This document shows positions 27,801 through 35,161 of a stretch of 64,000 nucleotides of DNA, in pieces (position 1 is the stretch's first letter; each line of letters begins with the position of its first letter). Source of the stretch: Clostridium sp. 1001271st1 H5 (lineage in GTDB: Bacteria > Bacillota > Clostridia > Lachnospirales > Lachnospiraceae); assembly GCF_005845215.1 (NCBI RefSeq), contig NZ_SPHO01000011.1:124001-188000 (forward strand), in the 5' to 3' direction. The translations under genes were made by a program, and so were the position numbers. The notes under the pieces were generated by a model. The model did no database searches and had not been told where the DNA came from. It saw nothing but the letters and a program-made list of their open reading frames with translations.

Positions 27801-28389
27801 CGCTGTCCTTAAGGGGCTCCCACTTTGGAAGCTCCCTGCAAAGGATGTCCAGAATCTCCTCAGCCGTAATGTAATGGCTCTCTATATACTCCCTGAAACC
27901 ACTGTAAATCACCTCCAGGTCCTTAAGCTTCTGGACCAGAATGGGGGCAGCTGTCACCTCCCCCACTTCCCGCAGCATGTCCGGAGTAATGCCGTACTGG
28001 TACAGCTCCGAAATCTGGGACTTAAGCTGGCTGATGAAGCCGGTCTGCTCCAGATGGCCCTTGTAAAGGGACAGTTTCCCCCTCTTTAAACCGGCCACCT
28101 TGCGCAGCACCATGGATTTTCCCATGTCATCCAGCACAACCGGGATTCTGACTCCCAGGTCCTCAAACACCCGGTAAGCCAGACGCTTAAAGCTGAGGAT
28201 ATCTATGTTCATGACCCCGTGCCTGGGGTGGAGACGGATGATTTCCTTCTGGGTCTGCATGGTAAACTGCTCCGGCACCACCACCAGATACCTTTGTTCC
28301 GGATGCTCCATGGACTCCTTTATGACCCGGTCATAGAGCATCCTGGTCTTTCCTGAGCCTGCTCCTCCCAATATGAACTGTAACGCCAC
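24817..28389 (-). CDS. addB: ATP-dependent helicase/nuclease subunit B
   Basis: A 1190-residue partner of AddA, with which it forms the Gram-positive counterpart of RecBCD. The start is a GTG at 28389 preceded by AAGGAG, giving VALQFILGGAGSGKT with Walker A at residues 8-15. An ATG at 28434 would add a basic leader not typical of the family. The middle is an inactivated helicase-like region. The C-terminal nuclease has IIDYKSGTTSFD, and an iron-sulfur clamp is indicated by FASCAYAHF plus CDYCPYHAVC near the end. addB lies first in the addB-addA order usual for Clostridia. Confidence 0.95.
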   Translation of the reverse strand: MALQFILGGAGSGKTRMLYDRVIKESMEHPEQRYLVVVPEQFTMQTQKEIIRLHPRHGVMNIDILSFKRLAYRVFEDLGVRIPVVLDDMGKSMVLRKVAGLKRGKLSLYKGHLEQTGFISQLKSQISELYQYGITPDMLREVGEVTAAPILVQKLKDLEVIYSGFREYIESHYITAEEILDILCRELPKWEPLKDSVVLLDGYTGFTPVQYRLVELFLVHARDVVCTVTIDSRENAYKESSIQHLFHMSRHTVCRVASMAKQHGITKKEDIICNRRPAWRFNESPELDFLEQNLYRYSGKTWEGKTERILVYKGRNPAGEAAYVCSRIEQMIKEEGLRYRDAAVITGDLPSYGRELAHQFDEAGIPYFLDDKKSILENPMVELIRAALEMVKDFSYESVFRYLKTGLVYDRAGSVYDEAGMDSEADTGRAVDGISPKHDSEAGFDGSREHVENMTDRLENYVRALGIRGWKRWDSCWERQYRGGEKLNLKELNEYRMWILEPLRPLREAFKAEGATIASVTAALRRFLEHMRLREKLEDYRDFFLERREPGDENLAREYGQVYDRVLELFERLEGLLGAEKADMKNYIQILDAGFQEIQVGVIPATVDQVMVGDITRSRLEAVKVLFFVGVNEGTVPQRKSGGSLLTDRDRAALRKMDIELAPTVKEDGCIQKFYLYLMMSKPSGQLVLTYAGLTSDGKSQRPSNLMGEVGKLFPEMETLDEHSVEWPVRTEGDARELLIQGLRKMQEQDEDGREQEQAAFLQLFQHFYHSEEHRHKVRQLLDAAFYSYEERGIGRAAARALYGRELQGSVTRLEQFASCAYAHFLRYGLELMERQEYELEAVDMGNLFHQSIDRCFAYMKDSGQDWRELTEEGRKSLVKECVTQVTEEYGNTIMSSSARNAYLAGRVERITDRTIWALAEQVKKGDFEPVGFEVSFSAIDNLKAMRIGLSEDEELQLRGRIDRMDLCRDEDHVYVKIIDYKSGTTSFDLAALFYGLQLQLVVYMDAAVEMEERRHPDKEVVPAGIFYYHIGDPIADKQEGMDEKDIKKQILKQLRMNGLVNSELDIIHHLDREIEKESDVIPVAIKDGYVQESRSSVASTRRFQDLRRFVNRKLREAGQDILRGNVDLKPYKQGSRTACDYCPYHAVCGFDTKTAGYGYRKLRGLKPEEIWAELEAEGDEEADGSELDQ

Positions 28390-28487
28390 CTTTTCTCTCT
28401 CCTTCCGGCGGACGGGACAACGAAAACTTCTCATATTTCCCCGCCCTGCAACATAAGCTTTAACAAACTATCTTAGAGGTCCTGACT

Positions 28488-28925
28488 ATGAGCTCTAAAA
28501 CCAAAATTGTGGTACTAAGGATGAAGGAAATCATCTACACCGCAATCTTCGTAGGCCTTGCCATCCTTTTAATTACCCTCTGTTTCATCATGTTCCGGCC
28601 TGGGAAGGACAATGTTTCCGTCTCCGCTGAACCTGCCGGCTATCTGCCGGGCGTATACAGTGCGGCACTGACACTTGGCAGCGAAGATGTAAATGTAAAG
28701 GTAACTGTGGATAAGAACCGCATCACCTCCATTGACCTGGTTCCATTAAGCGAGGCTGTCACCACCATGTACCCTCTGATGCAGCCCACCCTGGACGACC
28801 TGGCCGGCCAGATTATAAGCAATCAGTCCACGGAGAACCTTACATATCCCAGCACCTCCCGCTATACCTCCACGGCCCTGTTAAATGCCATCAACACAGC
28901 GTTAGACAAAGCAAAGGCGGATTGA
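28488..28925 (+). CDS. Membrane-anchored protein with FMN-binding-like domain
   Basis: A 145-residue protein with one N-terminal membrane helix (about residues 13-35) and an outer domain. The segment YLPGVYSAALTLGSEDVNVKVTVDKNRITSIDLV matches the opening strands of FMN-binding domains found in Rnf/Nqr subunits. The usual SGAT motif, where FMN is attached through Thr, is replaced by YPSTSRYTSTALLNAI, so covalent flavin is doubtful. GAGG sits eight bases before the ATG. It is divergent from addB and followed by a strong terminator, so it is monocistronic. The family assignment is from pattern recognition and is moderate. Confidence 0.6.
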   Translation: MSSKTKIVVLRMKEIIYTAIFVGLAILLITLCFIMFRPGKDNVSVSAEPAGYLPGVYSAALTLGSEDVNVKVTVDKNRITSIDLVPLSEAVTTMYPLMQPTLDDLAGQIISNQSTENLTYPSTSRYTSTALLNAINTALDKAKAD

Positions 28926-28967
28926 TAAAAGCGGACGGATGTATCCCAAAGCACTCCTGCACGTCTT

Positions 28968-29006
28968 AAAGCTCCTGCCCCTTGTCATGAAGGCGGGGGC
29001 TTTTTT
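28968..29006 (+). terminator. Strong intrinsic terminator
   Basis: AAAGCTCCTGCC (28968-28979) pairs with GGCGGGGGCTTT (28992-29003) over 12 pairs including G-U pairs, followed by T6. It ends transcription of the FMN-binding-like gene. Confidence 0.88.
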
Positions 29007-29093
29007 GACGCGTCAAATGTAAAAAAACGGCAGATTGCTCTACCGTCTTATCCTCTGAAAGAATATATTTTATCGTACCATGTTTCCCGGTAT

Positions 29094-29522
29094 GTGTCAA
29101 GTTGGCGCCAGGGCAGTTTGAGAAGCCGGAATATGTCGTTGGCTGTCAGTCCCTCCAGCACTCCCGGAACCTACATCATCTCCCAGCCCGCCTCTGTCGG
29201 CTCGGATGTGCTTTGCTGCGAACCGCTGATGGAGGGACGCCTTTCCTTAGACCCGTCCGGTCTTTATGTGTCCGGCAACATTGAAGCCATCAAACGCGGT
29301 ATCCGCAACCGTCAGGGCATCTCCTTCATGTCCGAATATGTGGTGAGGCAGGAGCTGGAATTAGGGCTTTTGAAACAGGTGCCTCTTCTGGACCATCCCG
29401 GACTGAAACGGCAGCTCTATACCATTTTCCGCAGGGATACCCAGTTCAAGCTGTCTACCAGGCTGTTTCTGGAATTTTTCAGAAAGGCCGCGGAGGATAA
29501 CCGGCTGTTATCACAGCTGTAG
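29094..29522 (+). pseudogene. Remnant of a LysR-type regulator
   Basis: The open frame contains two separated pieces of a LysR effector-binding domain. SLAVSPSSTPGTYI corresponds to the segment just after the DNA-binding domain. NRQGISFMSEYVVRQELELGLLKQV through FKLSTRLFLEFF corresponds to the C-terminal subdomain. The helix-turn-helix (about 90 residues) and most of the first subdomain are missing, and no ribosome binding site is evident. I read it as an internally deleted, decayed gene. It could be expressed as a small protein, but not as a working LysR regulator. Confidence 0.6.
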
Positions 29523-29679
29523 GTATGACCCATAATCATCAAGACTCCCGCCGGCATAACCGCTGGTTAAGAAAATTCTCCCATTGTTTAACAATGCCTC
29601 CATTGTGCGGCGCTCTCTCATGGACTATACTAATTATATCCGGCCGGACAACATTACAAGAGTGAAGGAGATTTATTAC

Positions 29680-29814
29680 ATGGACATAAATATAGGCCCG
29701 CGCATTGCGGCGCTGCGCAAATCCAAAACCATGACACAGGAACAGCTGGCCCTTGCCCTGGGCGTGTCGCCTCCTGCTGTCAGCAAATGGGAAACCGGAG
29801 TTTCCCATAGTTAA
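29680..29814 (+). pseudogene. 5' part of XRE regulator gene interrupted by mobile element
   Basis: After GAAGGAG, the ATG at 29680 opens a typical XRE helix-turn-helix (MDINIGPRIAALRKSKTMTQEQLALALGVSPPAVSKWETG). Host sequence ends at about 29795 within the Trp-Glu-Thr-Gly codons. The frame then runs five codons into the element (ending VSHS) and stops at 29814. The rest of the gene resumes at 43400. The HTH alone might still bind DNA but has lost its long C-terminal domain. Confidence 0.88.
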
Positions 29815-29819
29815 AGATA
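29789..29819 (+). other. attL: left junction of the mobile element
   Basis: The core GGGAAAC (29789-29795) recurs at the right end (43393-43399). The element's own left arm GTTTCCCATAGTTAAAGATA (29800-29819) is the reverse complement, at 18 of 20 positions, of its right arm TATCTTTAATTAAGGGAAAC (43380-43399). Together they would form a symmetric attP in the circular form. Confidence 0.85.
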
Positions 29820-29862
29820 CCACACCAAATATAACGAATCCACGCTTATATGATACTGCATG

Positions 29863-29912
29863 AAAAAAGGTACTTGATAAAAGCAATGAAGCGCAATATC
29901 AAGTACCTTTTT
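29863..29912. terminator. Terminator of the ABC transporter operon
   Basis: AAAAAGGTACTTGATA (29864-29879) pairs perfectly with TATCAAGTACCTTTTT (29897-29912). On the minus strand the stem ends in a T-run, so it terminates the transporter operon. Its symmetry would also stop transcription entering from the interrupted XRE gene. Confidence 0.88.
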
Positions 29913-29948
29913 GATTTGTTTTTTACATGGTTATTAAGAGAATTACTC

Positions 29949-32579
29949 TTATTCCGAAGTCCTCAATCGTTCCACCACAGTTCCTTTGTTAAAGAAGTGG
30001 AGAACGATCAGCGGAATGACCGCAGCCAGCAACAGATAAAGCACGCCGATGACCAAAGCTGGAACCAATGTAATGTGCAGAGTAAAGAACCACATAGATG
30101 GCGAGTTCAAGACATTTTTCAGCACCGTCACAGCAAGCAGCAGCGCAACCACTCCACCAATGATGTCTGCACCAGCGGCATAGTAAACGCCTTCATAAAC
30201 CATCAGCCTTTGAAGCTGGCGATTTGTCATACCGATACTCTGCATAGTCGCAAACTCATGGCGACGGGTAATAATATTGGTGATGATCATATTTGTAAAG
30301 TTAATCAATCCTGCCAATGCCATGATACAGCCAATCAGACTACCTACAACCCAAACCATACTTGCAACAGAATTTAATTGTTCTTTCAGTAATTTTGTTG
30401 AGGTATAGGTAACAGAGGGGTTCTTTTCAACATAACTGCTCAGAAAGTCCTCCATTTGCGGATGCAGAGAAGCATCCATATTAAATCCATAGTTCAACAG
30501 GGTCGGGGTCGTGTAAATCTGTTTGAATACGGTGTCTGGTAAATACACAAAAGGCGCATCGCCGCCAATATGCATCGTAGCCGTAGTTGTTGTCGGCGTT
30601 TCGTCCTCAGTCCCAACGGTGCAGGCTTTTGCCAGAATTGTGCAGGTTTTGACTAACTCACCATCCCTGTAAAAAGAAATGCTATCACCGATCTGCAACT
30701 GCTCTGACAGGGATGTTGTTTTCGGGCCACCACTCAGTCGGTCTAATCGGTTTCCGATAATGACATATTCTCCGGTTAGCATTTTCTGTTTCAGTACATT
30801 AGGATCTGTTTCACCATCATAAATCATCATGTCAGACCAAAAATGTTCGGAAGCGCCATAGACATTTCCAAAGAAAAGATTTTCTGCATCCGGGGCAGTA
30901 TTCAGCGCATAATTCCCGAAAGACTTGCTAATCCCATTTTCATATTCAAAAGTATTTGTGCAAGTAAGTCCCTCAAAGCCGTAATCCACAAGCACGTTAC
31001 CGTCATCTACGGTGTTACGGTAAAGATACCGTTCTTCTTCCAGACCGTTCTGCTCACGGATCATATCTACTACTTGCTGTGGAAGTGCATCTTCGTGATG
31101 TCTAAAGCCCTCCTGAACATTGACTGCAATCGAATTGTAGACGGTAAAATCTGTTTTTGTTGTGCGGGTAATCCACTTTTCTTCATCCATACTCTGTGTC
31201 ACGATGATAATAGAGTTGAACAGAACGATACACAAAAGCATAGAAACAACAATGAATACACAACGGCGTCTGTTACGTCCTAAGTTAGAAAATGCCATGT
31301 GAGAGAGCTTTGCTCCACTGATTCGTGTAACCGTTTTCTTTTTATAATCATCCTGCTCCGTATAACGAATTGCCTCCATGGGAGATACTTTTGATGCCTT
31401 TTTGGCCGGTTTGCGGGTACTGATAAACACTGTCAAAATCGTAAACAATGCGGCTATAACAAATAGCATAGGAGATGCCGATGCCTGCAAACTTGCCGTA
31501 GAATACTCATAACTGAAAATTCGCATTACTACCGGAAGCAACGCCCTGCCTGCAAAGAACCCGGCAATTAAACCGATCGGCAGACCGATTAGGGTCAGCC
31601 ATACCGTCTGCCGATTGACGATGCTTTTAATTTGCCGTGTAGAAGTACCAATCATCCTCAATAAGCCATATTGCCGAACATCCTGCATAACGGAAATATC
31701 AAAAATATTATAAATCAGCAGATAGCCGCACAATACAAACATCAGCACAAATACTACGGCAAATAAGATGGACTCCGGAGAAATCATGGCTTTTCCCATC
31801 TGGTTTTCAACAGAGAGGATAAAGTTATCCGCAGACATATCCTTTGGATTGCCCCCGATGGAGTAGACAAAGTCATCCATCTGCTTCTGAATGTTCGTCT
31901 TGTCTTTCAGCACAACATCAGAAAAAGTAACCCCTGAGATTTCTCCATCCACTGCGCGGGTATTTTTCACCACATCCGGATTATCTTTTACAAACTGCTC
32001 CGAAAAAACGGCCACACTGACCATATCGTTGCTTGCTTCCCACCAGCCGGAAAGCACCATATCATAATGATAAGTTTTTCCACGCAGTTCAAATTCCAGC
32101 GGAACTTCTGCTCCGATCTCCGGCTCCACACCAAGGGCTTTCAAAGCCAGTTCGGTAGTAGCAATTTCATTCGCCTTTTCCGGCGCTGAACCATGCGTTG
32201 GCACACAGAATGTAAGTTCCTGCTGTATGCTGTCCGCATAGTTTAATTCAACAGAATGACCCACGGCGTTGCTTGCATAGCCAATCGTCCGCCGATGACC
32301 TGCCTGCTCCACAAAATCACTGTTTTTCAGTTGCTCAAACTGTTCCTCTGTCATGTACCCAAAGGTTCCATCTGCCTTACTGCCTTTCTGCATCTGCATA
32401 GAGAGCTGCATGGAGGATACCATGTTAAATGCCAGTGAAGTGATGGATGTAAACAAAAATGCTGTCAGAACGATTGCAAGAATCGCCGCCAGATTACGAA
32501 CCTTATTCTTCTTGAAATATTGTTTAGACAGGTGCTTGATGGTTTTGGTATTATTGTTGCCAAATAGAATATCGCTCAT
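29949..32579 (-). CDS. FtsX-type ABC transporter permease (element cargo)
   Basis: An 876-residue membrane protein starting at the ATG at 32579 behind GGGGGAG. A first helix (about residues 30-50) is followed by an outer domain of about 200 residues, a helix group (about 260-440) with the FtsX signature near LIYNIFDISVMQDVRQYGLLRMIG, a second outer domain (about 460-735) and a last group of three helices. This resembles the peptide-resistance and peptide-sensing permeases that work with MacB/BceA-type ATPases. Two large outer domains are more than BceB normally has. It is encoded behind its ATPase and regulated together with the adjoining two-component system. The substrate, likely an antimicrobial peptide, is inferred. 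Confidence 0.85.
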   Translation of the reverse strand: MSDILFGNNNTKTIKHLSKQYFKKNKVRNLAAILAIVLTAFLFTSITSLAFNMVSSMQLSMQMQKGSKADGTFGYMTEEQFEQLKNSDFVEQAGHRRTIGYASNAVGHSVELNYADSIQQELTFCVPTHGSAPEKANEIATTELALKALGVEPEIGAEVPLEFELRGKTYHYDMVLSGWWEASNDMVSVAVFSEQFVKDNPDVVKNTRAVDGEISGVTFSDVVLKDKTNIQKQMDDFVYSIGGNPKDMSADNFILSVENQMGKAMISPESILFAVVFVLMFVLCGYLLIYNIFDISVMQDVRQYGLLRMIGTSTRQIKSIVNRQTVWLTLIGLPIGLIAGFFAGRALLPVVMRIFSYEYSTASLQASASPMLFVIAALFTILTVFISTRKPAKKASKVSPMEAIRYTEQDDYKKKTVTRISGAKLSHMAFSNLGRNRRRCVFIVVSMLLCIVLFNSIIIVTQSMDEEKWITRTTKTDFTVYNSIAVNVQEGFRHHEDALPQQVVDMIREQNGLEEERYLYRNTVDDGNVLVDYGFEGLTCTNTFEYENGISKSFGNYALNTAPDAENLFFGNVYGASEHFWSDMMIYDGETDPNVLKQKMLTGEYVIIGNRLDRLSGGPKTTSLSEQLQIGDSISFYRDGELVKTCTILAKACTVGTEDETPTTTTATMHIGGDAPFVYLPDTVFKQIYTTPTLLNYGFNMDASLHPQMEDFLSSYVEKNPSVTYTSTKLLKEQLNSVASMVWVVGSLIGCIMALAGLINFTNMIITNIITRRHEFATMQSIGMTNRQLQRLMVYEGVYYAAGADIIGGVVALLLAVTVLKNVLNSPSMWFFTLHITLVPALVIGVLYLLLAAVIPLIVLHFFNKGTVVERLRTSE

Positions 32580-32592
32580 GTCATCTCCCCCT

Positions 32593-33258
32593 TTACTGCA
32601 TAATTCTGCCATCCTCAATCCGAATAATGCGGTCGGCAAGCTGGGCGATTTCATTGTTATGGGTAATCATTACAAGTGTCTGGTGGAACTTCTGGCTGGT
32701 TACTTTCAGAAGCCCCAGCACATCACTGCTAGTCTTACTGTCCAGATTGCCGGTCGGTTCGTCGGCCAAGACGATAGCGGGCTTTGATACCAAGGCGCGG
32801 GCAATGGCTACACGCTGCTGCTGACCGCCGGAGAGATTGTTTGGCATATTGTTCAGCTTATCCTCCAGCCCCAGTATCTGAACGACTTCTTTCATAAACT
32901 TCTTGTCTATCTTGTTTCCGTCCAGCTCCACGGGTAACACAATATTTTCGTAAACATTCAACACCGGAACCAGATTGTAGTTCTGGAAGATGAAGCCGAT
33001 CTTTCGCCTGCGGAAGATAGTAAGCTGCTCGTCTTTCAATGTAGAGAGGTCGCGCCCATCCACAATGACCTTGCCGGAAGTAGGCACATCCAGCCCGCCG
33101 ATCATGTTTAGCAGAGTGGATTTGCCGCTGCCGGAGGTTCCAACAATTGCTACAAATTCCCCCTGCTCAACAGAGAGGTTCACACCATCCAGGGCCTTTG
33201 TGATATTCGGCTTTGCACCGTAGTATTTTTTCAGTTCAGTCGTTTGCAAAATGCTCAT
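32593..33258 (-). CDS. ABC transporter ATPase (element cargo)
   Basis: A 221-residue ATPase of the MacB/LolD/BceA group, of typical length. The ATG at 33258 follows AAAGGA. Walker A is GTSGSGKST (about residue 40), the Q-loop lies in GFIFQNYNLVPVLNVYEN, the signature is LSGGQQQRVAIARAL (about 140), and Walker B is IVLADEPTGNLD with H-loop MITHN. It powers the permease encoded 13 bases downstream. Transcription should start from the promoter at 33291-33324. Confidence 0.93.
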   Translation of the reverse strand: MSILQTTELKKYYGAKPNITKALDGVNLSVEQGEFVAIVGTSGSGKSTLLNMIGGLDVPTSGKVIVDGRDLSTLKDEQLTIFRRRKIGFIFQNYNLVPVLNVYENIVLPVELDGNKIDKKFMKEVVQILGLEDKLNNMPNNLSGGQQQRVAIARALVSKPAIVLADEPTGNLDSKTSSDVLGLLKVTSQKFHQTLVMITHNNEIAQLADRIIRIEDGRIMQ

Positions 33259-33290
33259 AAAGAACACCATCCTTTCTTTTTGATAAATCC

Positions 33291-33324
33291 ATTATAACGA
33301 CCAAACCTCACAGAAATGTCACAG
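33291..33324 (-). promoter_or_regulatory. Promoter and response-regulator site of the ABC operon
   Basis: A perfect minus-strand TATAAT (33296-33291) sits upstream of the ATPase gene. Eleven bases further upstream are two direct copies of TCACAG as read on the plus strand (33308-33313 and 33319-33324), 11 bases start to start, flanking the expected -35 position. This spacing is typical of OmpR-type activators. The regulator gene's own promoter has the same layout. Confidence 0.75.
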
Positions 33325-33343
33325 CCAGCATAATAAATTGCCC

Positions 33344-33371
33344 TGAAATGTCACAATCCTGTGACATTTCA
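33344..33371. promoter_or_regulatory. Perfect inverted repeat containing TGTCACA half-sites
   Basis: TGAAATGTCACA (33344-33355) and TGTGACATTTCA (33360-33371) form a perfect 12-bp inverted repeat with a four-base spacer. It contains the same TCACA motif as the direct repeats in both promoters. The poly-T on the minus strand lies before the hairpin, not after it, so an extra regulator binding site is likelier than a terminator. Confidence 0.55.
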
Positions 33372-33381
33372 AAAAAACAGG

Positions 33382-34413
33382 TTATTCATGGGGAAGAAAA
33401 ACGGAGAATGTTGAACCTGTTCCTACTTGAGAAGTTACTTGTATATAACCGTTCTGTAAGCTAATAATTTCCCTTGCAAGATACAACCCAATGCCGATTC
33501 CCTCTATATCGTGGACATCTTCTTCCCGATAAAAGCGCCTAAAAATTGCTCCTTGCTGGTTTTCGGGAATACCTTTGCCGGTATCGGTAATGCTGACTTT
33601 CAGGTGCATTTCCCAGCTTTCAACGCAAACACGAATAGAACCGTACTCCGGCGTGTACTTAACTGCATTATCCAATATGTTAAATAAGGCTTCTGCTGTC
33701 CATTTGCGGTCATGGGAAACAACCAATGTTTCCGGGCAGTTTACTTCAACTTGTATGTGCTTTCTTTCAGCGTTCAGAAAAATACCGCCCAGCGCCATAG
33801 CAAGAGTATCATAGATAGGCTGCTGTTTCTTTTCAAGTGAGATAACGCCAGTTTCAAGTCGGGAAGTTTTTATCATAGCCTGCATTAAGAAATCCAGTTT
33901 ATCAAGCTGTGTGCCACTGGCAAGTAGAAATTCCCGCTGTTTATCCGGTGGCACTTCTTGTTCTAATAAGGTGGCATTTATCATTTTTAAGTTTGCTATC
34001 GGTGTCTTTACCTGATGAGAAATATCGGAAATTAACTCCTGTAAGTCAGCTCGTTCACTGGCAACGCTGTTTTTGCTTTCCTGCATAACCTCATAAAGAC
34101 GCACCAGCCGATGATTGATTTTATAAAATAGGTTTTCTTCTTCGGCAACCTGTGATACATCTATTTTTCCATTCATCATTTCGTCTAAGGTGCAGCAAAG
34201 CATTTCAGAAAACAAAGTCAGCTTTCGCCGTATCAGTATCACAAAAGCAGTAACACAAAGTAGAAAAAGCAGACCAAAAGCCATGCTACAAAATACCACA
34301 GACATTTCTTTGGTCAGGATATATAGAACCGAAAACATGACCACTGATAAAAGTAAAATGGTAGTTGCCAGTATTATGCAGACTTTATTTAAGGAGAGTT
34401 TTTTTGAAATCAT
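33382..34413 (-). CDS. Intramembrane-sensing histidine kinase (element cargo)
   Basis: A 343-residue sensor kinase. The ATG at 34413 overlaps the regulator stop as ATGA and has AGGAG at good spacing. Two N-terminal membrane helices (about residues 10-30 and 38-62) are joined by only a few outer residues, so there is no sensory domain outside the membrane. That is the BceS-like design, in which an ABC transporter does the sensing. The phospho-acceptor His is in SDISHQVKTPIANLK (about 143). N-box NILDNAVKYTPE, G1 DTGKGIPE and G2 GIGIGLYLA complete an intact ATPase domain. It phosphorylates the regulator encoded just upstream. Confidence 0.92.
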   Translation of the reverse strand: MISKKLSLNKVCIILATTILLLSVVMFSVLYILTKEMSVVFCSMAFGLLFLLCVTAFVILIRRKLTLFSEMLCCTLDEMMNGKIDVSQVAEEENLFYKINHRLVRLYEVMQESKNSVASERADLQELISDISHQVKTPIANLKMINATLLEQEVPPDKQREFLLASGTQLDKLDFLMQAMIKTSRLETGVISLEKKQQPIYDTLAMALGGIFLNAERKHIQVEVNCPETLVVSHDRKWTAEALFNILDNAVKYTPEYGSIRVCVESWEMHLKVSITDTGKGIPENQQGAIFRRFYREEDVHDIEGIGIGLYLAREIISLQNGYIQVTSQVGTGSTFSVFLPHE

Positions 34414-35093
34414 TTTTGCGCTCCTCCAATCCACATATAGCCCATACCGTAAACGGTTTTGATGTAGGAATGCTGGTTCGTTTCAATTTTACTGCGGATG
34501 CGGCTGATCGTTGTGGTTAGTGCGTGTTCATCCACATAATTTTCATCTACATCCCACAGCTTTTCAAGCAATACCTGACGTGTCAGGACAGTTTGAGAAT
34601 TTCTTGTCAGCACTTTTAATAAACGATATTCCAACGATGTAAGGGTAATCGGCTGTCCTGCGAGACAGGCTGATAATTCGGAAAAATTGATATACAAATT
34701 CCCGTCATCGTAGAAATCGCCGCCGGATTGTGCTGAAATGCGGTTCAGTAAAGCAGATACTTTCTTTTGGAACACGCTGATAGGAAAGGGCTTTGTTACA
34801 TAATCATCTGCGCCCAATTCAAATCCTTTCAGCATATCGCTTTCCATATCATTTGCGGTTAGAAAAATCACGGCGGTATCAGGACGGCGTTCTTTTACCT
34901 CATGGCATATATCAAACCCGTTCCCATCTGGCAGATTGACATCCAAAACGATTAAATCATAATCCTGTTTTTCAAGAAATCTTATGGCAACAGCCTTTGA
35001 CATAGCCCCATCCACGGAATATCCGACAGCCGACAGATTATAGCTTAATGTCTTATTCAAAAGCTGGTCATCTTCAACAACCAGTATTCGCAT
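34410..35093 (-). CDS. OmpR-family response regulator (element cargo)
   Basis: A 227-residue regulator. The receiver domain (residues 1-115) has the acidic pocket VVEDDQ, the phospho-acceptor Asp in VLDVNLPDGNG (about residue 51) and the conserved Lys in YVTKPFP. The C-terminal winged helix has LTSLEYRLLKVLTRN and the recognition-helix region VDEHALTTTISRIRSKI. It is the first gene of the regulator-kinase pair and has a direct-repeat site in its own promoter, so autoregulation is likely. The same site precedes the transporter operon, its predicted target. Confidence 0.95.
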   Translation of the reverse strand: MRILVVEDDQLLNKTLSYNLSAVGYSVDGAMSKAVAIRFLEKQDYDLIVLDVNLPDGNGFDICHEVKERRPDTAVIFLTANDMESDMLKGFELGADDYVTKPFPISVFQKKVSALLNRISAQSGGDFYDDGNLYINFSELSACLAGQPITLTSLEYRLLKVLTRNSQTVLTRQVLLEKLWDVDENYVDEHALTTTISRIRSKIETNQHSYIKTVYGMGYMWIGGAQK

Positions 35094-35116
35094 AGTATCA
35101 CATCCTTTTTCTTTTT

Positions 35117-35150
35117 ATAGTATCAGCAAAATGTCACAGAAACCTCACAA
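35117..35150 (-). promoter_or_regulatory. Promoter and operator of the response regulator gene
   Basis: A minus-strand -10 TACTAT (35122-35117) is followed upstream, after 11 bases, by direct repeats TCACAG (35134-35139) and TCACAA (35145-35150), 11 bases apart start to start. Repeat, spacing and distance to the -10 equal those of the transporter promoter, which supports control of both by the same regulator. Confidence 0.7.
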
Positions 35151-35161
35151 CGAGAAAAAAT

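Noticed and set aside
33344..33371. Intrinsic terminator of the kinase gene
   Set aside because: The poly-T lies upstream, not downstream, of the hairpin in the direction of transcription, and the arms carry the regulator motif TGTCACA.
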